The notes under the pieces were generated by a model. It made no database searches. It was given only the letters and a program-made list of their open reading frames with translations, and was not told where the DNA came from. Made by a program: the position numbers and the translations under genes. A stretch of 64,000 nucleotides of DNA from Pseudomonas nunensis (GTDB lineage: Bacteria; Pseudomonadota; Gammaproteobacteria; Pseudomonadales; Pseudomonadaceae): positions 5,582,501-5,646,500 of the forward strand of contig NZ_CP101125.1 of NCBI RefSeq assembly GCF_024296925.1, written 5' to 3'. Below, piece after piece: positions 1 to 8,473 of this stretch. Within the stretch, counting starts at the first letter, position 1; every line of letters starts with the position of its first letter.

Positions 1-800
1 CTCGAAGGCCGCCATCGCGAGCAAGCTCGCTCCCACAATTTGATCGGTGTACATCTGCAAGAGACAGGTCGGCTATCAGGCCGCCTTCGCGGGCAAGCCT
101 CGCTCCTACAGGGACCGTGTCCGCGCTAAAAATGAATCAGGAGAACGCGCGCGCCCTAGCCAGGTCGGCTATCAGGCCGCCTCGCGATGCTGTGGCGGTG
201 TACGCCCCCTCGAGAGGCCGAGTGGAGGTTCTGCGCAGTGGGCAACCCGGCATGGATGCGGGGTTAGCCGCCCCCGGCCATGGATGGCCGATGGCGGCGG
301 GCCCACGGAGCAGGACCGGAACGAGGGCATGCCGAGCCTGGGCGAGGCACCGAACGAAAGGGGCAAAAGCGCTTTGGTTACTTTGGCGCTCTTCCAAAGT
401 GACCCGCTGTAAGAGCGGAACCCTAAGCAGCCGTTACCGCAGAAATGGATATGCACACCCTCCAAAAATAGATCGACTCGAAGGCCGCCATCGCGAGCAA
501 GCTCGCTCCCACAATTTAATCGGAGTACATCTGCAAGAGACAGGTCGGCTATCAGGCCGCCTTCGCGAGCAAGCTCGCTCCCACAATTTGATCGGTGTAC
601 ATCTGCAAGAGACAGGTCGGTTATCAGGCCGCCTTCGCGAGCAGGCTCGCTCCCACAGTTGATCGGTGTACATCTGCAAAATACAGGTCGGTTATCAGGC
701 CGCCTTCGCGAGCAAGCCCGCTCCCACAGTTGATCGATGTACATCAGCAAAAGGCGGGTCGGCTATCAGGCCGTCTTCGCGGGCAAGCCTCGCTCCTACA
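1..800. repeat. REP-type repeat cluster with a tandem run of ~72-bp units
   Basis: No credible gene lies in the first 885 bases. The segment is made of short palindromic units with the core 'gcgagcaagctcgctccca' or the variant 'gcgggcaagcctcgctcct'. Two units lie at about 15-115, and five more recur every 70-72 bp from about 485 to 800. Each is joined by a linker with 'ggtcggctatcaggccg'. The open frames here run through the repeats and are not genes. REP elements in pseudomonads can fold as hairpins and are mobilised by RayT/TnpA-REP transposases, but no such transposase is in the window. Confidence 0.85.
205..462 (+). repeat. Dispersed ~260-bp element, copy A
   Basis: This block sits inside the repeat cluster and has a diverged sister at 22089-22378. 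The two share a start (gccccctcgagaggccgagt here, gccccttcgggaggctgagt there), an internal 'ccggaacga' to 'gccgagcct' stretch, and a nearly identical end ('ccgttaccgcagaaatgg'). Both lie on the + strand. Short open frames through it are not convincing genes. It looks like a non-autonomous repeat or a conserved non-coding element. No terminal inverted repeats or target duplications were identified. Confidence 0.65.
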
Positions 801-885
801 GGGACCGCGCCCACGCTGAGCATAAAGTGACCAAATCAAAGTGGCACAAAAAAGCCGACTTCGCTGTCGGCTTGATTGTTATGGA

Positions 886-1917
886 TTACTGCTTGGGAGG
901 CTCCGTCGGCTTCGGCGCCGCATCCTCAAACAGATTCAACCGCTCACGCAGCTCATGCGCTGGCACCGGTTGCTTGTCCGCAGGCAAAGCATTCGGATCA
1001 ACCGGCGTAGCTGGCGCATTCGGCGCTTCACCCGGCGCACCCTGCCCCGGCGTCGTGGTTGGATCAGCCCCTTGCGCCCCTTCGATGGCCGCTTGAGCCT
1101 TCTTGGTCAACACAACGATGTCGATACGGCGGTTGACCGGATTGAACGGATGTTCCCGATCAAACAACGCCGACGAGGCATAACCCACGACCCGCGCCAC
1201 TTGCGATTCCGGGTAGCTGCCGGCGACCAGCGCACGGCGAGCCGCGTTGGCACGGTTGGCCGACAATTCCCAGTTACCGAAATCACCAGTGCCGGTGTAA
1301 GGCTTGGCATCGGTGTGACCGCTGATGCTGATCTTGTTCGGCACCGCTTTAATCGTGTCAGCCATGGCCAACAAGATGTCTTCGAAGTAAGGCTTCAAAC
1401 GCGCCGAACCCGAATCGAACATCGGCCGGTTATCCGCGTCCATGATCTGGATGCGCAAGCCGTTAGGAGTGATCTCGAACAGGATCTGGTCCTTGAACTT
1501 CTGCAGCTGCGGGTTCTCTTCAACCTTGTTTTGCAGTTCTTGCAGCAGCAGTTCCAGGCGTTCTTTCTCGACCTGTTCGGCCATGCCTTCGACCTGTTCG
1601 GTATCGACAGTCACCTTGTCCGGCTGCGGCTGGGATTTCACCTCAGGGTTGAGGGTGTTCTCCGGCGCCAGGGTCGGCGTGCCGCCCAGATCGATGATGT
1701 ACGGTGTGCCGCTTTCGGAGAAGCCGACCGGGTCTTTGAAGTAACCGGCGATGGCGATCTTCTGTTCCGGCGTGGCGGTGGACAGCAGCCACAACACTAG
1801 GAAGAACGCCATCATCGCCGTCGCGAAGTCAGCGAAGGCGATTTTCCAGGCGCCCCCGTGATGCCCGCCAGCAATGCGCTTGACGCGCTTGATGATTATC
1901 GGCTGATTATTTTCCAT
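886..1917 (-). CDS. motB: Flagellar motor stator protein MotB
   Basis: MotB is the peptidoglycan-anchored half of the MotA4B2 stator that couples proton flow to flagellar rotation. The 343-residue product has a short cytoplasmic basic N-terminus and one membrane helix at about 26-46. That helix contains the proton-carrying Asp30 in the context AFADF (Asp32 in E. coli). A plug and linker follow, then an OmpA-like peptidoglycan-binding domain at about 150-275 with the SGHTD and NWELSANRA motifs. The Pro/Ala-rich tail after about residue 285 is typical of pseudomonads. The gene lies 3 bp downstream of motA and is surely co-transcribed with it. Confidence 0.97.
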   Translation of the reverse strand: MENNQPIIIKRVKRIAGGHHGGAWKIAFADFATAMMAFFLVLWLLSTATPEQKIAIAGYFKDPVGFSESGTPYIIDLGGTPTLAPENTLNPEVKSQPQPDKVTVDTEQVEGMAEQVEKERLELLLQELQNKVEENPQLQKFKDQILFEITPNGLRIQIMDADNRPMFDSGSARLKPYFEDILLAMADTIKAVPNKISISGHTDAKPYTGTGDFGNWELSANRANAARRALVAGSYPESQVARVVGYASSALFDREHPFNPVNRRIDIVVLTKKAQAAIEGAQGADPTTTPGQGAPGEAPNAPATPVDPNALPADKQPVPAHELRERLNLFEDAAPKPTEPPKQ

Positions 1918-1920
1918 AAC

Positions 1921-2772
1921 TTAACGACCGCGAACCGCTTGTTCCAGCTCAGCGAAGCTAGGACGGTGCGCCGGGTACAGAACCTTGCGACCGAACTCCA
2001 CCGCCAACGATGGCGGCATGCCGGAAGCCGAGGCCACCAGCGAAGCCTTGATGGCTTCGTAGACGTTCAGTTCTTCCTTGGCATCGTGGGCCAGGGAATG
2101 CGCCAGCGGGCCGAAGAAACCGTAGGCCGCGAGAATACCGAAGAAGGTACCTACCAGTGCCGCACCGACGTGCAGGCCGATGGATTTCTGGTCGCCTTCG
2201 CCCAGGGAAGCCATGGTCACCACGATACCGAGTACCGCCGCGACGATACCGAAACCCGGCATGGCGTCGGCGATGCCGTTCACCGCGTGGGACGGGTGCT
2301 CCAAGTCTTCCTTGAGGCTATAGAGTTCCATGTCGAACAGGCCTTCCAGCTCATGCGGAGCCATGTTGCCGGAGGACATGATGCGCAGGTAATCGCAGAT
2401 GAACGCGGTCATGCGCTCGTCTTTCAACACCGCTGGGTACTTGGCGAAAATCGGGCTCGCGGAGGCATCTTCGATGTCGCCTTCGATGGCCATCATGCCT
2501 TCGCGGCGGCTCTTGTTGAGGATCTCGTAGATCAGGCCCAGCACTTCAAGATAGAAGGTGTGGGTGAAGCGCGAACTGAACATGCCCAAGGATTTCTTGA
2601 GCACGTGCATGGTCATATAACCGGGGTTGGCCTGCAGGAATGCACCGAGGGCCGCACCACCGATAATCATCACCTCGAAAGGCTGAATCAGGGCGGCAAT
2701 TTTGCCATGGGAGAGCACGTATCCGCCGAGCACGCTCGCGAATACGACGATGATGCCGATTAATTTAGCCAT
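1921..2772 (-). CDS. motA: Flagellar motor stator protein MotA
   Basis: MotA is the four-helix stator subunit of the flagellar motor; it contacts FliG and forms the proton channel with MotB. The start at 2772 gives 283 residues beginning MAKLIGIIVVF, the usual MotA N-terminus. A longer frame to 2850 adds a non-conserved extension and overlaps the promoter. Two N-terminal helices, a large charged cytoplasmic loop (about 60-170) and two C-terminal helices with the motif AMPGFGIVAAVLG are visible. Together with motB it forms a two-gene operon. P. aeruginosa has a second stator pair, motCD, elsewhere; this pair matches motAB in sequence and neighbourhood. Confidence 0.97.
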   Translation of the reverse strand: MAKLIGIIVVFASVLGGYVLSHGKIAALIQPFEVMIIGGAALGAFLQANPGYMTMHVLKKSLGMFSSRFTHTFYLEVLGLIYEILNKSRREGMMAIEGDIEDASASPIFAKYPAVLKDERMTAFICDYLRIMSSGNMAPHELEGLFDMELYSLKEDLEHPSHAVNGIADAMPGFGIVAAVLGIVVTMASLGEGDQKSIGLHVGAALVGTFFGILAAYGFFGPLAHSLAHDAKEELNVYEAIKASLVASASGMPPSLAVEFGRKVLYPAHRPSFAELEQAVRGR

Positions 2773-2840
2773 AGGTAGGAGAGCACTTACTGAGTCGGGT
2801 TCAAGGTCATATTCGGAAGTTAAAAAATCTCTTCTTCTAC

Positions 2841-2867
2841 TTATCGGCAAAACTGCGCCAGACTATA
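2841..2867 (-). promoter_or_regulatory. Sigma-28 (FliA) type promoter for motAB
   Basis: Read on the minus strand, TATA, a 15-bp spacer and an exact GCCGATAA box match the FliA consensus (TAAA-N15-GCCGATAA) with one mismatch in the -35. The box ends 68 bp upstream of the motA start. This is the expected control for late flagellar genes. Confidence 0.75.
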
Positions 2868-2938
2868 GCCAGTTCAGGCGAAAAGCCAATTTAGCCCGCG
2901 CCGGGCGTGTTTACAGCCAATGATGATCCCGTCCAGCC

Positions 2939-4477
2939 ATGGCTAATGAAACGAACGTTCCACCTCTAAAACCGACCACTCTCGACGGCTGGGTCAAGCT
3001 TCTCGATGGCGTGCGCCTGCCGGTTCCGCAAGAGAGTCATGACCGTGTCTGCAAAGCCATTCGCAATAACCGCAGCTCACTGCGCGACATTGCCGAATTG
3101 ATGCAGGAAAGCCCGGCCCTGGCCTTGAGCGTGATTCGCGAGGCTAACCGCCACAACCATGGCAGCATGACCGAGCCTGCGGAAAACCTTGATGTGGCGC
3201 TCAATCGCCTCGGGTTGAAACGCACCGAAGAACTGCTCGCGCGCCTGCCCGCCGAACCACAGTCCGAGATCCCGAAAGCGCTGCGCCAGCTGCAATTGAT
3301 CAGCCAGCACGCGACGCAACAGGCCAACGGTTTCTTCGCCAATCGCCTGGCACGACTGTGGCAGGACATTCATTGGGGCAGCCTGCTGTTTCTCTCGCCG
3401 TTGTGGCCGATGGCATTGACCCATCCGCACTTGCTCGAAGAATGGGAACTGCGGGTCATCCATAAAGGCGAGTCGGCACGCAAAGTCGAAAAGCAGTTGT
3501 TCGGCGTGCGCCTGCTGGACATCTGCCTGGCACTGGTGGACATCTGGCGGCTGCCGATCTGGGTGCAGCAGGGTTATCGCCTGCTGCTCAACGAGCAACG
3601 GGAGCTGGTGAAAGTCCTGCGCATTGCCCGGGACAGCGATCATCCGCTGCGCCAGCAAAACCGCCTCGACGACGATCCGACTTTGCGCCGCTGGCTCAAT
3701 CAGCCGGCCAACACGGTGTTGCTGGCCAATGGTCTTGCGCTGTCGGCGCAACAGGCCTGGGACAGCCCGCACAGTGAACGCTGGCAGTACCTGACCAGCC
3801 TTTACCTGCAAATCCCGATGGATGAAGTGCAACAACAGTTGCACCAACAGGCCGCCAACAGCGCTCGCCAACATGCGATGCCGGACCTCTGGCACCCAGC
3901 GGTGTCGCTGCTTTGGCCGTGGGGCATGAACCGGGTCCACGCCGGTCTGCTGCCCGCCCCGGCGCCAACCACTGAAGACCTGAGCAATTGGCGCAAGCAA
4001 TGCGCAGAGCTGCTGGTGGAGCCAAGTCGCTTTACCAACGCGATGCACCTGACCACCTCGGCACGCGACGCCCTGGTCGCCTGCGGCATGCGCCGGGTAA
4101 TGATCCTGATGGCCGACCGCACCCACGCCAATCTGCGGGTGCACCAGACCGCCGGAGTGCCGAAAGAAGCCGCCAGCCTGAATTTTGTAGTGAGCCAGAG
4201 CAGCGTGTTGCAACGTCTGCTCTCGCAACAAGCTCAGGTGCGCATTACGCCGGCCAACAATGCCCAGTTTTCCGCGCTGCTACCTGCCAGCCTGCGCGCG
4301 CAGTTTGGTGGCGAACACCTGCTGCTGCGCTCATTGGTCAACAATGGCCGGGTGATCATGGTCGTGGTGGCGGACCAGGGCGGCGGGCCGTTCTCGGAAA
4401 TCACCGTGCAAGCCTTTGGCAAAACCGCGCAGTGCATCGAAAAAGCCCTGCATAGCTTTAGCACCCGCGGCCAATAA
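2939..4477 (+). CDS. HDOD domain protein with GAF-like C-terminal region
   Basis: The 512-residue soluble protein starts with an HDOD module at about 20-240. The opening LPVPQESHDRV, the helical bundle and the ESPALALSVIREANR segment are characteristic. HDOD proteins are regulatory relatives of HD phosphohydrolases that usually lack the metal-binding HD pair and act in signalling, motility or c-di-GMP networks. Residues about 355-505 look like a GAF-type sensory fold with alternating strands and helices and no catalytic motif. It is divergent from motA and upstream of rhdA, as the hypothetical gene PA4955 is in P. aeruginosa. The ligand and partner cannot be told from the sequence. Confidence 0.75.
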   Translation: MANETNVPPLKPTTLDGWVKLLDGVRLPVPQESHDRVCKAIRNNRSSLRDIAELMQESPALALSVIREANRHNHGSMTEPAENLDVALNRLGLKRTEELLARLPAEPQSEIPKALRQLQLISQHATQQANGFFANRLARLWQDIHWGSLLFLSPLWPMALTHPHLLEEWELRVIHKGESARKVEKQLFGVRLLDICLALVDIWRLPIWVQQGYRLLLNEQRELVKVLRIARDSDHPLRQQNRLDDDPTLRRWLNQPANTVLLANGLALSAQQAWDSPHSERWQYLTSLYLQIPMDEVQQQLHQQAANSARQHAMPDLWHPAVSLLWPWGMNRVHAGLLPAPAPTTEDLSNWRKQCAELLVEPSRFTNAMHLTTSARDALVACGMRRVMILMADRTHANLRVHQTAGVPKEAASLNFVVSQSSVLQRLLSQQAQVRITPANNAQFSALLPASLRAQFGGEHLLLRSLVNNGRVIMVVVADQGGGPFSEITVQAFGKTAQCIEKALHSFSTRGQ

Positions 4478-4519
4478 GGCTGCGCTACAATCCTCCCCTT
4501 TGTGCTCTGGAGACCTCAC

Positions 4520-5335
4520 ATGTCTGACTTCTCTGGCTTGCCGCTGGTGATCGAGCCGAGCGACTTGCTCCCGCGTCTCGACGCCCGCGAACTGATTCTG
4601 GTGGACCTGACCAGCAGCGCCCGCTATGCCGAAGGGCATCTGCCCGGTGCGCGTTTTGTCGATCCGAAACGCACGCAACTCGGCCAGGCGCCAGCGCCCG
4701 GACTGATGCCACCGCAAGCGGCACTTGAAGCGTTGTTCGGTGAACTGGGGCATAACAAGGATGCGGTCTACGTGGTCTATGACGACGAAGGCGGCGGTTG
4801 GGCCGGGCGTTTTATCTGGCTGCTGGATGTCATCGGCCACAAAAAATACCACTACATCGACGGTGGTCTGCCAGCGTGGCTGGCGGAAGGCTTGCCGATG
4901 TCGATCCAGATCCCGGCCCCGGTCGGTGGCCCGGTTTCACTGACATTGCACGATGAGCCCACCGCCACCCGCGAGTACCTGCAAAGCCGTCTCGGTGCCG
5001 CCGACCTGGCGATCTGGGACGCCCGTGGGCCGTTGGAGTACTCAGGCGAGAAAGTCCTGGCCGCCAAGGCCGGGCACATCCCCGGCGCCGTGAATTTCGA
5101 ATGGACCGCCGGCATGGATCAGTCGCGCAACCTGCGCATCCGCACTGACATGCCGCAGATTCTCGACCAACTCGGCATCACCAAAGACAAAGAAATCATC
5201 ACCCACTGCCAGACTCACCACCGTTCTGGCTTCACTTATCTAGTGGCCAAGTCCCTCGGTTATCCGCGGGTCAAGGGCTACGCCGGCTCCTGGGGCGAAT
5301 GGGGCAACCATCCCGACACCCCCGTAGAGATTTAA
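4520..5335 (+). CDS. rhdA: Thiosulfate sulfurtransferase (rhodanese)
   Basis: This is a cytosolic two-domain rhodanese that transfers sulfane sulfur from thiosulfate to cyanide or thiophilic acceptors. The chosen start (MSDFSG) gives 271 residues, and a longer frame from 4502 lacks support. An inactive N-terminal rhodanese domain (about 8-130) precedes the catalytic one (about 148-270). The active-site loop HCQTHHRSG has its cysteine at residue 230, the same position and sequence as in Azotobacter RhdA. It lies 18 bp upstream of psd and is probably co-transcribed, the same order as PA4956-PA4957. Confidence 0.92.
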   Translation: MSDFSGLPLVIEPSDLLPRLDARELILVDLTSSARYAEGHLPGARFVDPKRTQLGQAPAPGLMPPQAALEALFGELGHNKDAVYVVYDDEGGGWAGRFIWLLDVIGHKKYHYIDGGLPAWLAEGLPMSIQIPAPVGGPVSLTLHDEPTATREYLQSRLGAADLAIWDARGPLEYSGEKVLAAKAGHIPGAVNFEWTAGMDQSRNLRIRTDMPQILDQLGITKDKEIITHCQTHHRSGFTYLVAKSLGYPRVKGYAGSWGEWGNHPDTPVEI

Positions 5336-5353
5336 GGTTTTTAAGGACAGTTA

Positions 5354-6214
5354 ATGAATAAGCGTTTGTTTATCCTCAGCCAATACCTGCTGCCCCATCA
5401 CTTGCTCTCGCGACTGGCCGGCTGCATTGCCGAATGCCGCGTGCGCTGGTTCAAGAACGCCTTTACCGCATGGTTCGCCAAGCGTTATCAGGTGGACATG
5501 TCCCAGGCACTGGTCGAAGACCTGACTGCCTACGAGCATTTCAACGCATTCTTCACCCGCGCTCTGAAAGATGGCGCGCGCCCGCTGGACGAAACCCCGG
5601 GCGCGATCCTCAGCCCGGCCGACGGTGCGGTCAGCCAACTCGGCCCGATCGAGCATGGTCGGGTGTTCCAGGCCAAAGGCCACAGCTTCAGCGTGCTGGA
5701 ATTGCTGGGTGGCGACGCTGCGAATGCCGCGCCGTTCATGGGCGGCGACTTCGCGACGATCTACCTGTCGCCGAAGGACTACCACCGTGTGCACATGCCA
5801 CTGGCCGGCACCCTGCGCGAAATGGTCTACATCCCGGGCCGGATCTTCTCGGTCAACCAGACCACCGCCGAAAACGTCCCGGAACTGTTCGCCCGCAACG
5901 AGCGTGTAGCGTGCATTTTCGACACCGAGCGCGGGCCGATGGCCGTGGTACTGGTGGGCGCGATGATCGTGGCGTCGATTGAAACCGTCTGGGCCGGGCT
6001 GGTCACGCCGCCGAAACGCGAGCTGAAAACCTTCCGTTACGACGAAGCTGCCCGTGCGCCGATCCATTTGGAGAAAGGCGCGGAATTGGGCCGCTTCAAA
6101 CTGGGTTCGACCGCCGTCGTGCTGTTCGGGCCGGATCAGGTCAAATGGGTTGAAGGACTGGGCGCAACCTCGCCGGTCCAAATGGGCCAGGCGTTGGGTT
6201 TGCCGAACGCTTGA
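5354..6214 (+). CDS. psd: Phosphatidylserine decarboxylase proenzyme
   Basis: Psd makes phosphatidylethanolamine from phosphatidylserine at the inner membrane. The 286-residue proenzyme contains the self-cleavage motif LGST at 250-253. Cleavage between Gly251 and Ser252 generates the pyruvoyl prosthetic group on the small alpha chain. Other conserved parts are the PADG segment near residue 94 and the YHRVHMP segment near residue 143. Length and motifs are normal for the proteobacterial type-I enzyme. The start is ATG at 5354 after an 'aaggaca' ribosome-binding site. Confidence 0.97.
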   Translation: MNKRLFILSQYLLPHHLLSRLAGCIAECRVRWFKNAFTAWFAKRYQVDMSQALVEDLTAYEHFNAFFTRALKDGARPLDETPGAILSPADGAVSQLGPIEHGRVFQAKGHSFSVLELLGGDAANAAPFMGGDFATIYLSPKDYHRVHMPLAGTLREMVYIPGRIFSVNQTTAENVPELFARNERVACIFDTERGPMAVVLVGAMIVASIETVWAGLVTPPKRELKTFRYDEAARAPIHLEKGAELGRFKLGSTAVVLFGPDQVKWVEGLGATSPVQMGQALGLPNA

Positions 6215-6254
6215 TCCGTTGAGCCGAACCCCGCGATCGATTTCGTGGGTTAGG

Positions 6255-6440
6255 CATCCATCCCTGTAGGAGCACGGCTTGCCGGCGGAGGCATCCTTGA
6301 GATTGCCTTCGCGGGCAAGCCTCGCTCCTACAGGGGGTTCGGTGCTTCCGGGCTCGTACCCTCTTCTGTAGGAGCACGGCTTGCCGGCGAAGGCGTCCTT
6401 GAGATTGCCTTCGCGGGCAAGCCTCGCTTCTACAGGGGTC
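6255..6440. repeat. Pair of REP-type inverted repeats
   Basis: Two similar units at about 6264-6337 and 6366-6437 each pair 'tgtaggagcacggcttgcc' with the opposite arm 'gggcaagcctcgctcctaca'. The 311-bp gap between psd and the next gene holds these and no gene. They may terminate or stabilise the psd transcript. Confidence 0.8.
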
Positions 6441-6525
6441 AGGTCAGCGAAAATACTTCTCACTGCCATAACTGCTACAGTCAGGTCATTCACTGCCCAT
6501 TTCCCGGTTGGAGTTTTTCCACGGC

Positions 6526-8310
6526 ATGAATGAGACCAGCCCCCCACTGTTGCTTCGCGCGCCGACCCCAGTTGGCTTGCGCCTGTCATTCTGCGAACCC
6601 ACCCCGCGCGACCTCAAGCGCTGGATCGCCAACCTGCCCAAAGCCAATATCGGCGAAACCGCTCGCCAGTTGTATCAAGGCTTGAGCGAACTCAATCAAC
6701 TGCTGACCCCCAGCGATAATCGCCTGCAACTGCTCGAGCTGCTGCGGCCCGAGGTGTATTACGTCTGCAAGCACCTGGAGCGGCATTTCCTGCATCAGGC
6801 GATTGTCCTCGACGAACGTTCGCGCAAGATCGCCAACCTTTGCCAGGCGCTGCAAAGCCATTTGGCGATTGGCTATAAACAGATCGTCCTGCGCATCGCC
6901 CCACGCTTCACCAAGGACCGCGCACCGCTGCTCACTCAAGCGTTGCAGCGGGCGATCCATTGCCTGAACGGCCCGCTGGTCCGCGCCACCCAGCTCTATT
7001 GCCCGGTGCCGGAAGGCGTGTGGCTGGAGCTGCACCAGCTGTATCGCATCGCCTGCGAACATCGGCTGCAAAACCTCAGCGTGCGCGACCAACTGGCCAG
7101 CCAGACCCAAGACCTGAGCATCGAACAGACCTACGTCGCCGCGCTGCTGTTGGGCGCCTCGCGCTGTAATCAACTGCGCCAGAACCAGATCGCCCGGCTC
7201 GCCGAAGTGCTGGAACCCTGGAGCAAATGGATCAAGTTGCAACCCGGCAAACCCGGCAATGAACTGTTTGCGGTCGCATCGGACATTGACACCGGACCGC
7301 GCTATCGGTCCAAGTTCCGCGCTGAACAGCAGGCGACTCTGCTTGGGATCGATCCGCAACCGCTGGTGGCGGCGATTGAGGCCAGGTTGCTCAATCCGGA
7401 CGACAACGCGTTATCCATACCGGCCGGACTGACTCTCGACACGCTACAACACTTGCACGCCGCCTGGGGTCAGGCCGCCGAGCGCAGTTTCCAACGCACC
7501 GTTGGTCAGGGCACCCTGACCCTGTGCGTGGGCATGAGTGCGCTGCACTTTTATCTGGGCGGGCAGCGTTCGTTCAGCGACATCCTGAAAAATCCCGCCG
7601 GACGACTGGCGCAGTTTTCCGCGATGTCCCCGGCCGGTGGCGGCAAAGACAATTGGAGCCAAGCCTTCGACGCCGCGCCCAATGGCACCGGCGATGCGCT
7701 GCTGCCTTACGAAGAAATCGAATACCCGACCCTGCAAAACGATGACAGCCACGAGGCCGCCGACCGTAATCAGAGTTTCCCGACCTACGCCCTGCCGATC
7801 ATCAATCACAGCCCCGGCGGTTATTGCCTGGCATGGCCCGGCGCCGTGCCCGCCGAGCTACAGGCTGGCGAAATGGTTGGCATCGAAGATGCGGCCGGCC
7901 AGGGCTGGAGCATCGCCGTGGTGCGCTGGATTCGTCAGGTGCGTGGCGGCGGAACGCAGATGGGGATCGAACAGGTTGCGCCATATGCCGAGCCTTGCGG
8001 CTTGCAACTGGTGCGCACGCGGGACGATCACAGTCAGTATCTGCGGGGTTTGCTGCTGCCGGCGATCAGCGCGATTGACTTGCCCGCCACCCTGCTCGCC
8101 CCGCGCCTGCCGTTCCAGGAGGGCAACAAGGTGCTGATCAACACCAACGGCCAGGAACGTCGCGCCGGGCTGGATCGACGGGTATCGAGCACTAACAGCT
8201 TCAACCAGTTTGCTTACCGCTCACTGGAGGCGAGCAAAAACGAAAACGCCGCGGGAAGCGGCGTGATCGGGGCGGAAGAGGATTTTGATTCGTTGTGGAA
8301 GTCGTTGTGA
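6526..8310 (+). CDS. Large protein of unknown function with PilZ-like C-terminal domain
   Basis: The product is about 594 residues if translation begins at MNETSPP. The first about 400 residues are mostly helical, without a motif I can name. Around residues 415-540 the pattern NHSPGGYCL followed by a beta-rich stretch (VGIEDAAGQGWSIAVVRWI) resembles the D/NxSxxG half of a PilZ c-di-GMP-binding barrel, but the upstream RxxxR half is not clear. It corresponds by position to PA4958, which in PAO1 is followed by fimX; here serB follows directly. A role in c-di-GMP signalling is possible but not shown. Confidence 0.6.
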   Translation: MNETSPPLLLRAPTPVGLRLSFCEPTPRDLKRWIANLPKANIGETARQLYQGLSELNQLLTPSDNRLQLLELLRPEVYYVCKHLERHFLHQAIVLDERSRKIANLCQALQSHLAIGYKQIVLRIAPRFTKDRAPLLTQALQRAIHCLNGPLVRATQLYCPVPEGVWLELHQLYRIACEHRLQNLSVRDQLASQTQDLSIEQTYVAALLLGASRCNQLRQNQIARLAEVLEPWSKWIKLQPGKPGNELFAVASDIDTGPRYRSKFRAEQQATLLGIDPQPLVAAIEARLLNPDDNALSIPAGLTLDTLQHLHAAWGQAAERSFQRTVGQGTLTLCVGMSALHFYLGGQRSFSDILKNPAGRLAQFSAMSPAGGGKDNWSQAFDAAPNGTGDALLPYEEIEYPTLQNDDSHEAADRNQSFPTYALPIINHSPGGYCLAWPGAVPAELQAGEMVGIEDAAGQGWSIAVVRWIRQVRGGGTQMGIEQVAPYAEPCGLQLVRTRDDHSQYLRGLLLPAISAIDLPATLLAPRLPFQEGNKVLINTNGQERRAGLDRRVSSTNSFNQFAYRSLEASKNENAAGSGVIGAEEDFDSLWKSL

Positions 8311-8326
8311 GTCTTGCCACTACACC

Positions 8327-8448
8327 TGTGGCGAGGGGGCTTGCCCCCGTTCGGCTGCGCAGCAGTCGAAAACCCGGATAACTCGGTCTGTCTGAAAGGA
8401 TGCAGAGGGCCGCTTCGCGACCCAACGGGGGCAAGCCCCCTCGCCACA
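8327..8448. repeat. Composite ~130-bp inverted repeat, copy 1 of 4
   Basis: The arms 'tgtggcgagggggcttgccc' and 'gggcaagccccctcgccaca' enclose a short centre with 'ggctgcgcagcagtcg' and 'gccgcttcgcgac'. Equivalent elements lie at 30560-30691, 36609-36741 and 39721-39852. It fills the convergent gap between the PilZ-like gene and serB and could act as a bidirectional terminator. Confidence 0.8.
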
Positions 8449-8473
8449 GAGGCCCTTTCAGTCAATACAAGAC

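Noticed and set aside
480..800. Regular spacing of near-identical units as a possible CRISPR array
   Set aside because: The conserved parts are palindromic REP cores, the spacers are themselves repeated rather than unique, and no cas genes are present.
47..819. Small open frames in both directions at the window start
   Set aside because: All are translations of REP units and of the dispersed element; no homology-like pattern or ribosome-binding sites.
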